Positions 8,645 to 21,169 are shown, counted from the stretch's first letter. The stretch is DNA of 64,000 nt from Sanderia malayensis (GCA_013076295.1 RQOL01000759.1:124001-188000); one strand, 5' to 3'. Notes: generated by a model from the letters alone, not told the origin. Made by a program: numbers and translations.

Positions 8645-9151
8645 CATTTGGTATTTACATATTGTTATGTAAATTTTCTTGCTCAAGCCTCGGGCCACTT
8701 TTAGACGCCATTTTTTATCCGGTGGTGCGTAACTTATGCTCACTAAGTGTACATCTAAGAGATATTGATAGTAACATTATATTTCAATGACATATTATAT
8801 ATTATCATTGCAAATCCATCGCAAAGAGTCAAATATAATATTATATTTAACTCTTCATTTTCATGCGTTTGAAGATGCCCAGAAAGATTCTTAGACCATC
8901 TTGCCAAGAGTCTCAGAGAAGTTTTATGCACTGCCATTGGCCGAGAGAAGTTCTTCGCTGCTTTTGAGCAGAGGATCATGCGGCCTAATGAGGATCCTTC
9001 CTTGTTTTTATATGATCTCAAGGAAGCCCTACCGAAAGGGGACCCCACCATGCCTTGTTGTCTCACCAGTTTTTGAAAAGGTTATCAGCACATTTACTCC
9101 TTAAGCTGCTGGAACATAATGCAACACCAAGCTTGAAAGAAATGACAGAGT
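8645..9151 (+). repeat. 507-bp direct repeat, copy 2
   Basis: Partner of 5016-5522. Here the repeat continues directly into further gag sequence, so this copy is in its original context. Confidence 0.75.
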
Positions 9152-9585
9152 TTGTTCAAGAACTTCGAGCAATTCATCGCCCTTCGGAAGACCCATGTTT
9201 TGCTGTTCAAGGCTCGCCACCCCACCAGGGTCATGCTACATTGCACGCATCTCTGGCCGGCTTGACAGCTGCTGTCAGCGCCCTTACCCTTGACAAAAAG
9301 GAATTGCAGAGTCATTTGCTACACCCCCGCCTCCTCTGCAGCCGTCTTTGTCTGACGAATTTCCACGTCAATCTGGCACTTAGCAATGTCACAGACACCC
9401 TCGGATCGTGCGACTCGGAATCAATTGCATTTGCCCATTCTTGCCCGTATGATCAACAATGTCAGTTGTGTTTTGGATGGGCACATAATCAGTTGCAGTG
9501 TGCAAACAACCAACAAAGTGAAAGAAATATTGCTGCTAATCACGTGAGTGAGAATTCTTTAAACTTCAGAGGGGTGCCTCCATAA
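8900..9585 (+). pseudogene. Ty3/gypsy-type Gag remnant
   Basis: Frame-by-frame reading gives a typical retroelement gag: FEQRIMRPNEDPSLFLYDL in one frame, then a +1 shift into SHQFLKRLSAHLLLKLLEHN, followed by a linker and a CCHC-like region near the end (CPYDQQCQLCFGWAHNQLQC). Gag forms the nucleocapsid shell of the retrotransposon. There is at least one frameshift, and the end at 9585 precedes a retropepsin-like segment. No LTR was recognised. The piece also exists, truncated, at 5016-5522. Confidence 0.6.
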
Positions 9586-9671
9586 AGAGCTGGGTTGGTC
9601 ACCCCCGTGTTTTCTCTGTTGGTTCCAATGTAGCCTCGTTTTTACCCAACCAGCCTCTTGTTTATTGTTCA

Positions 9672-9920
9672 TTGCTTGAGATCAAAGTCCAGGCGTTAAT
9701 TGCTACCGGGTCCATGAAATCCTTTGTTTCCTGGCAAGTTTTTGCCAGTTTCTGGCCTAAGAAAGACATTAGGCCAACCTTGCAGAAATGTTTTTGTGTC
9801 TCTGGAGAGTTGTTCCACATCGAAGGAACAGTCCAGGCCAGCTTATCTTTTCTAGATAACGATTTTGTTTCTTATACAGGTGAGTTTCTTGTATCTAGTA
9901 ATTCGTTTTCACCTTTATAG
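9672..9920 (+). pseudogene. Retropepsin-like protease fragment
   Basis: An 82-codon frame contains VQALIATGSMKSFVS, which resembles the retropepsin active-site loop (hydrophobic-hydrophobic-D-T/S-G-S/A) with Ala in place of the catalytic Asp. The following strands are compatible with a retroviral aspartic-protease fold. It follows the gag remnant on the same strand after about 90 nt, in the expected gag-pro order. The loss of Asp and the short frame mark it as inactive. A further frame at 9927-10205 may be its decayed continuation. Confidence 0.45.
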
Positions 9921-10348
9921 TGTATTTTGTGCTGGAATTTCTTGACCTCCAATGGTTCAAGTTTTGTGTTCCAGCCCGATGGGCAGCCAGACATCTACAC
10001 TCTAGCCGGATTACATGGGGAAACCCCTGTCACCCCTAACGTGGAACCTGCTTCCCCTCCTCCAGTGGCGGACACATCTTTGAATGGCGATATTGAAGAG
10101 ATGACTGACTCTGTTTCTTGCCTCTTCGTTCAGTCATCAGTAAGGGGATCAGTTCCTGCCACAACAGTGTTAGTGTGTGTATACCAGGTAGAAGTGAAGC
10201 TTTAGTAACAGGAAAGCTCCTCAAAAGCTGCATAGATCAGTTAGGTATGATGATGCCCCTTGTTTGGATCCCCCGTGCCTTGCCCTCCAGAGCACTGGAG
10301 AGCAAGGTACGGGGGATTCCACGAAGCACATGACAATCCTTGAAACAA

Positions 10349-10513
10349 GTGGGTATTTACTGGGCGTTCGCTCACAGACAACTCTATGTTGCATTATCTA
10401 GAGCCAAGCCATTCTCCGGACTCAAGGTATTCACACCAAGCAATAAAAAAACAAAAAACATTGTCTACAAAATGCAAGGCACGGGGGACAGATATCCAGC
10501 AAATTGTCAATAA
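10349..10513 (+). pseudogene. Helitron/PIF1-type helicase C-terminal fragment
   Basis: The frame from 10349 reads RQLYVALSRAKPFSGLKVF and then KKTKNIVYKM before a TAA at 10511-10513. The motif GQLYVALSRxxxxxGLKV...NIVY is characteristic of the last helicase motif and C-terminus of Helitron PIF1-like helicases. The upstream part is not in frame, so only the tail is preserved. It is unrelated to the flanking gypsy sequence, marking a junction near 10340. Confidence 0.6.
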
Positions 10514-11175
10514 GTGCTTGTGTTTTTCCTGAAATGGGCCATATTTGGCCCAGGGAACTCAGGGTGTTTATGGTTTTCATCCAGTAAAGATAACTTTGGG
10601 TAACTTGTGTCACTAAGCCACAGTCCATCAATTATCTCCTATGTTGTGTCAAACCGTAAAACTGCAGATCCCTTGAGACAAAACCTTTCCATGTCAACAA
10701 GGCTCTGGTGCCAACAATGAAATTGGCAGTAGTGCTCTGACAGAAGTGTCAAAGAATCATTAAGATTAATTCACTTTGCTCATTAACATGTACAATCTTA
10801 ATGAGCGAAGTGGGTTATGTTTCTTGGCAGTAACCAATATATGAAGAAATCCTGGGTTTGCTTTGCTGTATCTGTAGGTCCTTTGTGATTCATACACATC
10901 ATCAGGATAAACTTTTTGTGGCATAATATCTTCCTGATCTCTTGTTGATGAACAGAATACTATTTTCATCCTTTCGGCATGTTAGTACACTTAAAATTCC
11001 CCCTTATCTCCTAATGTCACTTTATACAGCTGGTTTGAAGAGCCTGTTTTACCATATGCAACAATGTTGTCTGCTTTACATGACACAATTAATATATTAT
11101 TTGAATCAATGGTACACATAAAGTTCTCTCTTACACAACTTGGTTTTGTTTTTTGTTCAAAGCCATGTGGGTGAC
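10514..11175 (-). other. Decayed coding-like region, minus strand
   Basis: Minus-strand frames at 10431-10631, 10766-10969 and 10991-11263 carry consecutive coding-like pieces (for example NILIVSCKADNIVAYGKTG and QLYKVTLGDKGEF), suggestive of repeated beta-strands as in NHL/propeller proteins. They are interrupted by stops and share the 301-bp repeat below. No family is assigned. Confidence 0.25.
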
Positions 11176-11476
11176 ACAAGAGGATATTCAAAAGGGTCTT
11201 GCAATGAGTGGCATCATTGACATTTGTGTCATCTGATGCTGCTTCCAAATTTGACAAGCTCACCTCTGCATTTTTACCAGTTTCATCCAGGCTCTCTACT
11301 TCTTCCTCAACCTTAATTGATAAATTGTGACTTTTTTGCTTGACACTTGGGAGGCTTTTAGTTGGCTCTACTAAGATACTATCTTCAAATTCATCATCAC
11401 TTGTACTATTTCTGTAATTTGCGGCTTCAATAGGTGTTTTTGGGTGATTGTCTCTGTTGTGGGAGATTTGTTAATT
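11176..11476 (-). repeat. 301-bp direct repeat, copy A
   Basis: Almost identical to 14928-15228. On the minus strand it encodes a continuous acidic segment (SDDEFEDSILVEPTKS ... SLSNLEAASDDTNVND). The sequence after it differs between copies, so it is probably a duplicated exon of a host-type gene. Confidence 0.7.
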
Positions 11477-12289
11477 TTTGGGTTGTTTTGGGTGATTTTT
11501 GGCATGTTTAGTATTTTATAACGAACAGAAAAATGTGTTTTACATGCAACCCTATTCAAGTGAAAATATTAAAACTTTAAATAAGAGTGGTTTTTGGTAG
11601 CAACTGGATGGGGTTGTTGTTTTGTTTTGAGCTGCAAGATAAAATAAATAATAATAACGAATCTTTAAGATGTAACCTTGCATATTATTTTCTCGATTAG
11701 GTGAAGAAAAAGGAACAAAACGTAATGTAGAAGCACATCAGCGAATATTTACTTTGCAACAAAACTATGCTTTACTTTGTTATTTACAAATCATTAATGA
11801 AATGCAATGAAATGCAATGTAATGATAGTCAAAGTTGCTTTAAGGAAGACGTTGTTCAGCTTTATATAGAGTGAACATAAGGAGAATTTAGAAGAAGGAA
11901 ATGTGAACATTCAACTTACCAATTACACAAATACATTTTTCCCAGGGATTTTTTTTATCAACAGATATATACAGTGGGTTCCGCAATTAAAAAAATGTAT
12001 TTTTCATTTCAGGCTAAGTTACTTTCTTATAGGATGAGACTTTTTGTAAATCAGGGTTCACGTTTGTATAAGTCTATCCAAATACAATCAAAGTTTTCCA
12101 GAAATGGACAATTGATGCACAAATTCAACATGGCACACTGACAGAACTTGATGTAATTGAAAGACATATACAGGATTGGAAAATAATCTTTCAGCAAATC
12201 TTTCATTTTCAGTTTGTCTTTCTGTCTGGAGCAATGGAAGTTACCACTTTACCAATAATTTTCACCAACTTTTTTCTCAAGCTTTTGAC
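11477..12289. other. No gene recognised
   Basis: A/T-rich sequence with short frames only. A minus-strand frame at 11371-11559 is the upstream extension of the 301-bp repeat. Nothing else is supported. Confidence 0.5.
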
Positions 12290-12607
12290 CTACAAATGTG
12301 GTCCAATACATTTTATGTCTATTGGAATTTCAAGGCCTTTGCTAGCCCCCTCGTCGAAACTGCAGCCTGTGACCTCTGCTTCTCCTTGCCGGCAATCAAT
12401 CAAAAACTTGTGCAGTGTTAAAGCTATCTTGATTGGAAGATGGCCTGCAATATTCTCTCCATCTATTTTTACAACCACAGCAAATTAATCGACTACATTA
12501 CCTGGCTCTGGTTCACATATAAAAATTTTACCTAAGGTCGCAACAATATCTTTATATGCATGGTAACCTCTCAAAGTTGTCTGAGCATAAATATGATAAC
12601 CAGCCAT
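12290..12607 (-). pseudogene. HIRAN-like domain fragment with one in-frame stop
   Basis: A single minus-strand frame from ATG 12605-12607 gives GYHIYAQTTLRGYHAYKDI, then CEPEPGNVVD, a stop, FAVVVKIDGENIAGHLP, and near the end GLEIPIDIKC. This order (GYH...W/I...GE/K...C.xE.gN..D.FAV.V...GHlP...GLEIP) is that of a widespread invertebrate HIRAN-like module whose host proteins are uncharacterised. It is about 100 residues long, matching one module. One TAA after VVD breaks it. It may be an exon of a larger gene also represented by the minus-strand fragments at 10.8-11.5 kb. Confidence 0.5.
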
Positions 12608-13559
12608 TGTGTTTCCTTTGCTTCAATTCTGTGCTTGAAACACTTACAGTAAGTAGGCCACACAAAGACAAGAAGGCTCCTTAGGCCCGAGAGCCTCGAT
12701 ATGGCTTTCGCTTGACATGGCACAAAACATCACGTGATACAGAACTGGAAAGTGCTGGTAGTTGTGTTTTGGGCTAGGCGCACTTGTATTAGAAAAGAAA
12801 CATGAAGAAAATACTACTAACATTAGCTCATTTTAAATTCCGGAAGTTTGTGACCACTCATAGTGGTAATCAGGTGAAAGTTAAGCTTTCAACTACAGTA
12901 TCTGAAAAAGAGAGAGTGAAAAGTGTGAACACTGTCAGGAGACATTCACAAGTGGCGAATATCTCCAAAAGCACAAGGATTAAAGTAAAGTGTGCAGTGC
13001 TGCAAGTGGTATCTCAGCTAATTCTAACAAGAACCGCGAGGGCGGGAATCAGGGTGGTAGTAAGAAAGTAAACAAGACGTCTGACACAAGTGGAGTCAAG
13101 AAAAAGAAAACATGGGGAGAAACTTAAATGATGGCTCCAGTAGTTCTGGATACGAAAAGATTTGATACGAAAAAATCAGAGAGATTTCTATAGAGCAAAA
13201 GAGTGTTTCTATAGAGGCACAGCAGCTGAAATGCATCAAAGAGGACCTTGAATTCAAGAGCAAATGTTCTCAAAAAATGGAAGAGACTGAGAACGAGATG
13301 TTCCCCGAAGCAAAAAAGTGTGCAACACTATGGAAAGCAGCCTTACCTTACAGGTGTAAGAAGCCACCAACTTCACAATTTGACACCAGAGAGACAACAG
13401 ATGGAGCCTGGCAGAGATCAAAGGCAACCACAGTACCAAGCTTCTCAAAAGCAATTACAAAGGGAAGAGGAATCATTTATGTCTTTCGTTGATTACCAAA
13501 ACTGAATTAAATTAAAAATATGATAACCAAGAATACAATTCACAATATTTCATGAATAT
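12608..13559 (+). other. No clear gene; decayed coding-like stretch
   Basis: Plus-strand frames at 12802-13071 and 13248-13505 are basic and Ser/Thr/Gln-rich, with frame changes between them. Around 13170-13300 a coiled-coil-like pattern is visible (EQKSVSIEAQQLKCIKEDLE). No family is recognised. This could be an old ORF1 of a mobile element. Confidence 0.25.
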
Positions 13560-14404
13560 TGTCCTGATCTTCTTCCCACCACTCTCATGATTGTGCATGA
13601 CAGGGCATTGAATCTTCAAACTGCAGGATGCTCAAAATTTCTCTCATACTTTGTGGCAGCTGTTTCCTTCTACACTCTACTGCCATTCTTGCAGAAGAAA
13701 CCCTGTATCTGAACAATTGCTCTATATCAGTACTTCCACGTTTGCAAATTCCTTCATCAAGTATGGTAGTAGAGGATATGCAGGGTCCCAAGGAATTCAA
13801 ATGGGTAGAGCATCTTCATTTGGTACAACGTTCCTCTTGCAATTTGGAATAGTTCCACCACTATATATTTGATTCAACTGGAAATTTATAAATACCCTTG
13901 CATTGTGCACATTACCAGGCTATTTGATGTTGACATCCATGAAGCAATATCAATGATCAACACATCCCTGCACATTCAAACTATAGAACCCTTTTCTATT
14001 CATTTAGTCTTTTGAGTTTTCAACCGGTCTCTTGGTTGGAATATGGGTACCATCCAGAGCACCTTATACATAGGGGAAAACAATGAATCTCAACAAATTT
14101 AGCAGCTAAATCATTGACCGTGTTTTCAGTTTTCAGTACCTTGATGTAAATTGGAAGAAGACCAGTGCCAATTGCTCTTGCAAATTTATTTACTATATGT
14201 GAGACAGTTCAGAGTCAGCATTCTCCCACCATCGGGCAAATAGTACAATGTCAATGCCAGTTGTGTTTCAACAAACAAAGGTATTCTTGTGTTGGTAGTT
14301 GACAAAATGAATGGTCTAACCTGATCACATAATTTGTAAAAACTTTCTCTTGTAATTCTGAAGTTCTCCTTCCACTCACTTTTCACTGCTTCCCTGCTCT
14401 GCAA
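13560..14404 (-). pseudogene. HARBI1-like (PIF/Harbinger) transposase remnant
   Basis: The minus strand opens with NFRITRESFYKLCDQVRPFI, the usual N-terminal helix of HARBI1-like nucleases, and then LTLYYLPDGG. Further on, frames read GALDGTHIP (first catalytic Asp region), RKGFYSLNVQG, GNVHNARVF and PWDPAYPLLPYL, followed by YRVSSARMAVE near the end. These match the DDE superfamily-4 order. Several stops and frame changes interrupt it, so it is dead. It is unrelated in sequence to the Harbinger element at 24020-28392. Confidence 0.65.
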
Positions 14405-14927
14405 CTTTTGCCACCAAGTGTTACTCCTACATGGCCTAATCCAGTATTTTCTGGGAGTTTGTCTTCTACTTCTTCAAATTATAAGGCTTCGCACTGCCAT
14501 CAATCTTCTCCTCTGTTTTTTCTTCAAGCGAAAATATTTCAACACAAGGTTGGAATAGTTTATTTGGAACCTGAAAAGGGTCGTGAAGCCAAGCATCAAC
14601 AGAATAAACATTGTCAATAGAGTATCCAAATCCATGTTGTAGTTGGAAAATAATATTTCTTTCTTGCTGAATGTCATTTTTCTGTCAAAATGTTCTTACT
14701 TGAAAACGAAGGTTCTGTTGCAACTGCACGAGTTAAGTAGGTCGTACACATTTTCGACTCGCTTGATATTGCAAGAATTGGCAGTTTCGTGTTCAGTATT
14801 GTATAGCCTGCCTCCTCTTCCCTAATTAACTGCACCTTGTTTTCTTCTTGCAGCTGAATGATGAATGGCTTTGGTCTTTGCCATTCTCCGCTGTCTGACA
14901 TGTACACCCACGTTGGCGGGTTAGAAT
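14405..14927 (-). other. Decayed coding-like stretch following the 301-bp repeat
   Basis: The minus-strand frame 14674-15015 continues from the repeat into a unique tail containing PTWVYMSDSGEWQRPKPF. No motif is recognised and no intact gene is supported. Confidence 0.25.
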
Positions 14928-15228
14928 ACAAGAGGATATTCAAAAGGGTCTTGCAATGAGTGGCATCATTGACATTTGTGTCATCTGATGCTGCTTCCAA
15001 ATTTGACAAGCTCACCTCTGCACTTTTACCAGTTTTATCCAGGCTCTCTACCTCTTCCTCAACCTTAATTGATAAATTGTGACTTTTTTGCTTGACACTT
15101 CGCAGGCTTTTAGTTGGCTCTACTAAGATACTATCTTCAAATTCATCATCACTTGTACTATTTCTGTAATTTGTGGCTTCAATAGGTGTTTTTGGGTGAT
15201 TGTCTCTGTTGTGGGAGATTTGTTAATT
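14928..15228 (-). repeat. 301-bp direct repeat, copy B
   Basis: Partner of 11176-11476 at an offset of 3752 bp. The minus-strand coding potential is preserved in both copies. Confidence 0.7.
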
Positions 15229-15529
15229 CGCACCAATCACATGATTTTTAAATGGACATAAAAATGGGAGTATGGCACCTATGGCAGTTAAAATTGCACA
15301 TGCACTGGACGCTGATGTGCTGAAAATATCCTGAAAATTGCAGCTTGATTGGATGAAGGGTTTCTAAAAATCATTGTCACAAGTCGAGTACACTAACAGA
15401 TTTTCACGTTTTGAGAAAAAGTCTTTTAAAGTTTAATCAAACGAAAAGCTGAGTATCAGTGCCCCCCTGCTTCATACACATTTGCCTCTTCATCTTTCTG
15501 GGTGTCCCAAAGTTCTTTCTTGATAGCTC

Positions 15530-16597
15530 TTAGTCTTTTTCTTTGTGTTTTAACCCTTTCAGACTTTTTTTTTCACCAGATCGGATTCTTTGTCTATCAA
15601 AATGTTCAATTGCGACATTAGTGCTTTTTCCTGGGCAAACATTGAGGCGGTCTAGAACCCTAGCAATTGATGAAGCTCCATCATTAAAATATGCTAGAGC
15701 ACTGGCAGTACATAACTCCACAACCCTCAAACCTTGATATATTTTCTTTGGGCAGCTAGCCCATATGAGATTGTTTAAAGATTCATTTGGATTCTGAGTG
15801 AACAAATCAAGACAACGGGAACCAAGTGCCATCAAAACTTGCTGCAAGATCAGATGAACCAGTTTAAGCTTCAACTTCTTCAACTGCATCTTGCATGCTT
15901 TGTTCAGCTTCAGCACAGACTGCTTCATGTATATGATTAATAATGTTATTATAATTTTTTCTTGTCAATGACTTTTTCATGTCCATAATCATCGAAAATG
16001 GACTCATAGCCACAACCAATGTTTCTGAAAGCAACTACCATTCTGACATGTAACTTCTGATAGCCTTTTTGTCTTGCCACTGACAGAATTGGAGGAACAG
16101 AACTCTTTTTTCCAGCCACACTCATCACATATGAAAACAAACTGCAACTGAAATCCTTTATTTTTTTCTTTTGAAATTTCCAACTTTAAACTTGTGGCTT
16201 TACAATAAGGGCAACAAAGACTGCTGAAAATTTCTCTCAAAATTCCAGTGTCAAATAAACAAAAAGAAAACTCATTCTCATACTTTTCTTTGCTTGACCT
16301 AATCTTGCTTAACTTTGAATCAGATCGCGAAAAAAGAGGCGTCCCATCAACTGAAGCAAAGGGCCCAGGCCTAGGCCCATTATCTTGTTGTGTGATTGTT
16401 TTAGGATCATCAGTGATTCTAGCTTTCTTCCTTGTAGTATTGCTTTCAATCGTATTTGAGGAAGCTCGTCTATTTTTGGAAACCTTTCTGCTTCTGTTTC
16501 GAGGATTTCCCATCTTAAGTTTACGTAAAATTCCCAAAATCTGTTCCCTCAATCTCTTAATCTGGTTGCAGCGCATGTGTGGTTCAAAGTTCAACAA
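15530..16597 (-). pseudogene. Mutator-like transposase remnant (PF20700-type)
   Basis: The minus strand begins with a basic N-terminus, then FDTGILREIFSSLCCPYC and FICDECGWKKEF, a treble-clef-like CxxC...CxxC module typical of the cnidarian/invertebrate Mutator-like transposase family. A frame change near 16090 leads into VAFRNIGCGYESI. After a gap, the frame 15530-15928 carries FTQNPNESLNNLIWASCPK and LCTASALAYFNDGASS, the family's C-terminal signature. The catalytic middle (GDGDS-type Asp region seen in the copy at 63098) is missing, so this is an internally deleted relic. Confidence 0.7.
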
Positions 16598-17790
16598 GTG
16601 CGTCCCAACTGGGGAGCTACTTCATATAAAACATTGTATAAGCATCAAATAACATATTATAAATTTAAAGCAATCTGAGGGGACTATGCATTGGAAAATC
16701 GATGAAAAAAGCTATTAAGTTCGTTGTTAGGGGCGTTGTCATGGACATCTGGATTGAGGTTACCCCAGAAAATTAAGAGTATGAGATTTCTAGTAATTGT
16801 TTTGCTGAGGCTGAGTTTACCATTAAAAAGAGTATACTTCAAAGTGTACCTGAGGTTGTTGTTACATTTTTGGAAAAAAAATCAATTTTCAGTTGCTGAG
16901 AGGGGTTAACCTTAAAGCATTCTTTTTTACGCACTGAATGCATTTGGGGACGAAATTCGTCATGACTTTGTCGATACCATTTTTCCGAGGGATTGCCAGG
17001 CATCCCTGCTTTGTCGTAAGTCCAGATGCTTGGACAGATGGGCTAGCTGGAACACTGATGGAAGCACGTTCTTCCATCACGCTGCAGTAACACGCAAAAA
17101 CTTTCACCAGTTTGAGCTATTTATCTCATTAGGCTGCCAGCCATGAAGAGAACGACATGGCATTGGGTGTGCACTGTAATTTAAATGTCGAAAACATCGC
17201 TTATATGAATTGTTGTTTTTCTGCCAAGGCAGTTACGGCTCCCTCCAGCAGGGTGATTACGTGCTGGCATGCTCATCATGATAGCCCAATTATGTAATTG
17301 GCTCCTAAAAGTGATCGACTTTTAATCCATGTACATTCTCTGAATTCATAACATGTATTTATTCCCCCCACAAATTCAATCAAGAATTGGATTGTGGTAC
17401 AATGAATGAATCAAATTTCACAAATCTCAGATAAACGCAATAAAGGAATACAGATAAGAATAAACAGCGTACATAAGAAATACAGATAAATGTGTAGTTA
17501 GTTAAAAAATAAAAACAATGTTACGAAAGCTGTCACCAACCAAAGCAAAGTGTTTGGTGATTGGTTTTTGCATTGAGCATATGACAGTATTGTAAACACA
17601 TTTTTTTATCAGTTACTGCTTTATAAGCAAGGCAGTACTCGGCAACACAAAAGGTTAAGCAATTTTAGTACTGTATTGAAGAATGTAAAGCAATTTGGAA
17701 AATTGTATTTTCAGTACTTAACAGGAAATGTGGACTGACACCATCCTATTAACAGCCATAATCCACAGCTTTCCTGGTCAACACTGGACC
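16598..17790. other. No gene recognised
   Basis: Short frames only, on both strands. The sequence is A/T-rich with no repeats or motifs that I can support. Confidence 0.5.
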
Positions 17791-17795
17791 AGACA

Positions 17796-19311
17796 GTGTA
17801 CATCTCCACCGTACTAACCTCCGGGGTTCAGCAGCCTGCATTGCCACCCAGAGCTCCACATGTCAGCAACAAACACACCCCCGCCTGCCATTTGTGGAAT
17901 CGAGGAACCTGCTCGTTTGCCCAGCTGCTGCTTTGCCCATATTTGCAACCTTTGTCGGGGGGGGGACCACCAAGCTGTGGAATGCCCCTCAAAATCGGCC
18001 AAGGCAATCCGGGATGATTGTCGCAGAACCCTTTCGCCACCCGCTACAAAGAAGCAGCGCTCGTCTAAATGACTAGACTTTGACATTTTAAATAATTCTT
18101 CTTTTGCATTTGCGTTACCTGTCGTTATCACTGCTTTACGTTCTTATGCTTGGTGTGAATTCCTGCGTTTTCCCTCTCATCAGGATGCAAAGTTGGTGGT
18201 TGATGGGATTATCCATAAATTTGATATCGGCTTAACCTCTGGGTCTCCACGAGGCTCCGCCCAAAACTGTGTGTCCGCTCTTAAGCAATCAACAATCATT
18301 GATGCCTATCTTGCGGAGGAGCTTTCACAAGGCACCATGGCTGGGCCCTTTCTTGCCCCTCCTATACCTTCGTTAATTATTAACAGATTTGGGGTTATCC
18401 CCAAGTCTACTCCGGGAAAATGGCGCTTAATAACGAACTTGTCTTTCCTGGTCAACCACAGTGTCAATGACTGCATCCCAGACACAAATGCCTCAGTATC
18501 ATATATGGGCATTCCAGCCGCCGTCTCAAAAATAATGGCATTAGGCCAGGGAACTTTGATGGCGAAATTCGACATCAAGGGAGTATATCGTTTATTGCCT
18601 GTCCGACCCGAGGATCGTCGTTTCTTGGGCATGTGGTGGCGAGGAGTATATTTTCTGGATCTCGCTTTGCCATGCGGCTTGCGTTCCGCCCCCCAGATAT
18701 TTAATCGTTTTGCTGACGTCCTACAGACTATTTTCAAACAACAAGGGGGGGCTGCTTTAATCCAGCAATATTTAGCTGATTTTCTTATCCTTGGACGACC
18801 CGGCACAGTCGACTGTGCGAACACAACACATTGATGCGTTCAAACATGCTCGCAGCTGGGGGTTCCCCCAGCCGATGAAAAAACAGAAGGCCCTGCCACC
18901 GAAATATCATTCTTGGGGTTTATTTTGAACTCTATGGCAATGGAATTACGTTTACCAGACGACAAAATTGCTAAAATCAAGGACAACCTTGCACGGTGGT
19001 CTAATAAATCTTCGGGCACAAAGCATGAGCTATTATCCCTCATTGGCACATTACAGCATTGCTGTCAAGCGGTTGTTTTGGGTCGTCCATTCCTCCGTCG
19101 CTTGATTGACAGGGCAAGCTTGGTACTCGAGTTACATCATCATGCCCACTTATCGGCCTGGGAACGTGATAATATTACGTGGTGGGATACACTCTTGTCT
19201 CATTGGAATGGCCGCAGCCTATTTTTATTCCGCACATGGTCCCAGGCCCCTGCTATTAGAGTGACGTCCGACGCTGCGGGAACCAAAGCAATTTTTTCGA
19301 CTAGCAATTAA
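17796..19311 (+). pseudogene. DIRS/Ngaro-type retrotransposon Gag-RT-RNase H remnant
   Basis: Two overlapping frames give a zinc-knuckle region (CHLWNRGTCSFAQ then CNLCRGGDHQAVECP), the usual C-terminus of the DIRS-type gag. The RT frame 18193-18834 carries WRLITNLSFLVN, AKFDIKGVYRLLPV, LPCGLRSAPQIFNRFAD and QQYLADFLILG, where YLAD replaces the YxDD box, so the polymerase site is damaged. A frame change leads to 18913-19311 with GFILNSMAMELRLPDDK, SLIGTLQHCC and the RNase H-like VTSDAA. The order and motifs match DIRS/Ngaro elements. No tyrosine recombinase or split repeats were found around it. Confidence 0.75.
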
Positions 19312-21165
19312 GCCTGCCACTCTCAAAATAAAATTGCCCAGTATTATACATTTTCTCACATTTTTCCCGTCCTTCTGGGTAAAATGCTGCACCACTTTTG
19401 TATTATTTTCTTTCAAAATAAAATGAATCCCATTTTGATTCTGTGTGATGGATGGTGTTGCAGACCTGAGCGATGAACTGCCAGGGCTATTGCTTGCCAA
19501 TGCCTTGTGAAGAGAAAAAAATGAATATGCCTTTGTCAAGAAAACATTTCACATCTAAAATGTTTCGTAATCATAAGGAGACATTTGATAAGTTGTAAGT
19601 GGGTGAAGTAACTCAAAAACGACTGTTAAGATTAAAAAAAAACAACTATAGTATAGATTCGAATTCAGCACATTCAAATCTATACTATTGGTAATAAAAG
19701 AGTATAGTGACACTTTTTTGCTTTATCTGCCCATAGTGTTTTTATAAGGGGGTTCCTTATGAAAGAGCGTGTGTTTGCAAGCGGAACATCCAAAATGAAA
19801 GCCACTCTTTTTAGATGCCAATTATAGGATTGAATCGGTATTTTAAAAAAAGTACATTTACTGTGGAATACTTTTCACAAAAAAATTTCCTTGACACATC
19901 ACATTTACCCAAAGTCAGGGATACTGGTAAAAAAGAGGCAATTTACCTCATTATCACGACCAAATCACTCATCTGATTCATCAAGTCTTCTGTAATGTCT
20001 TCGAAGTTTGAGATATTAGCCATGTCTTCAATTGTCTTCTTACTTGTTTCTCTTTGTTGTTTAGTTTTCTTGAATAGGAAGTAAAAACTTGCTTGCGTTT
20101 CGCTATTTAAGGAGGAAATTGATCTCCAATTGCTTTTATTACTCTTTACCTCCTCATGAGACAATGCAGCCAACTATAAATAGCCTCAAATTAATACAAT
20201 GCCAAAGTTGTCACAACTGTTTCTGCCCCTCCCTGCGCATGTCAATTTATTTCGAATGGTCTTCAAATCATGCCAATGCAAAACACAGCATTGGTAAGAT
20301 AATTCGTTTTTTGTTCCCACACCCGCTATACTCAAAGCTAAAATTAGTTAACCAACAAAACACGACAACGCAATCAACATATCATAAAGGCCAGGGCCCA
20401 TGTACACTACCGAAGAATTGGGCTTTCTTGAGTCATTAAGGAATTACATTGTTTCCGACATAAAGTACATGCTATTTTTTCAATTTTTCCTTTTGCCCAA
20501 AATTTGACACAACATAAAAGATACCTATTGGTCTTCTCTGAGCACCTCTGGAGGTACTCAAAACGATTAGCCAAAAGGATTACCATTGTCTTCTATTTCT
20601 TTCGTGTCTAATCGATGCACACTTTTCACCTCTGCTTAAATTCTGTTCAAATTTGCATAAAATATAGTGCAGCAGATACTAATAAGCACCATGCAAATTA
20701 TGATAAAAGCATGAAATTTGCTAGCCTGATTCACAGCCCACGAATTAAAAGGAATTAGTGGTCTGTTCAATATCGAGCATTTTCTTGTTCACAGCCTCGT
20801 TCAGAAATCGAAAACTTCCAAGCAATGCTTCCAAGGTTTTTGAGGAAATTTATGCGCATAATTAAATCTTCAGATGGGAAGTAACAGCAACAACCCTTTG
20901 TCTTCGACTTGAATTCAGCTCAGCAGAATGTTTGATAATTTAATTTGAAGCCTTGATCATGTCGTCAATACCTAGTTGTGTATTTTGTTTTGTTTCGTTG
21001 ACAAAACCCAATGAACGCAATCTTGTAGAAAGCAGAGGTGATTTTCAAGTAGCCAGAGAAATCGAAAGTTTGCAGTTTGTTGTTCGGACAGAAATTTCAA
21101 GACATTTATGCAGAAAATAGTTAGGCCTTTTCAAAAAGAGACATTCTTTAAAAGAAAAATTAAAA
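19312..21165. other. Mostly non-coding; hairpin at 19647-19689
   Basis: A near-perfect 18-bp inverted repeat (19647-19664 with 19672-19689) forms a hairpin. A 76-codon minus-strand frame at 19943-20173 has a helix-rich sequence (QQRETSKKTIEDMANISNFED) but no recognisable family. Nothing else is supported. Confidence 0.4.
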
Positions 21166-21169
21166 GAAC

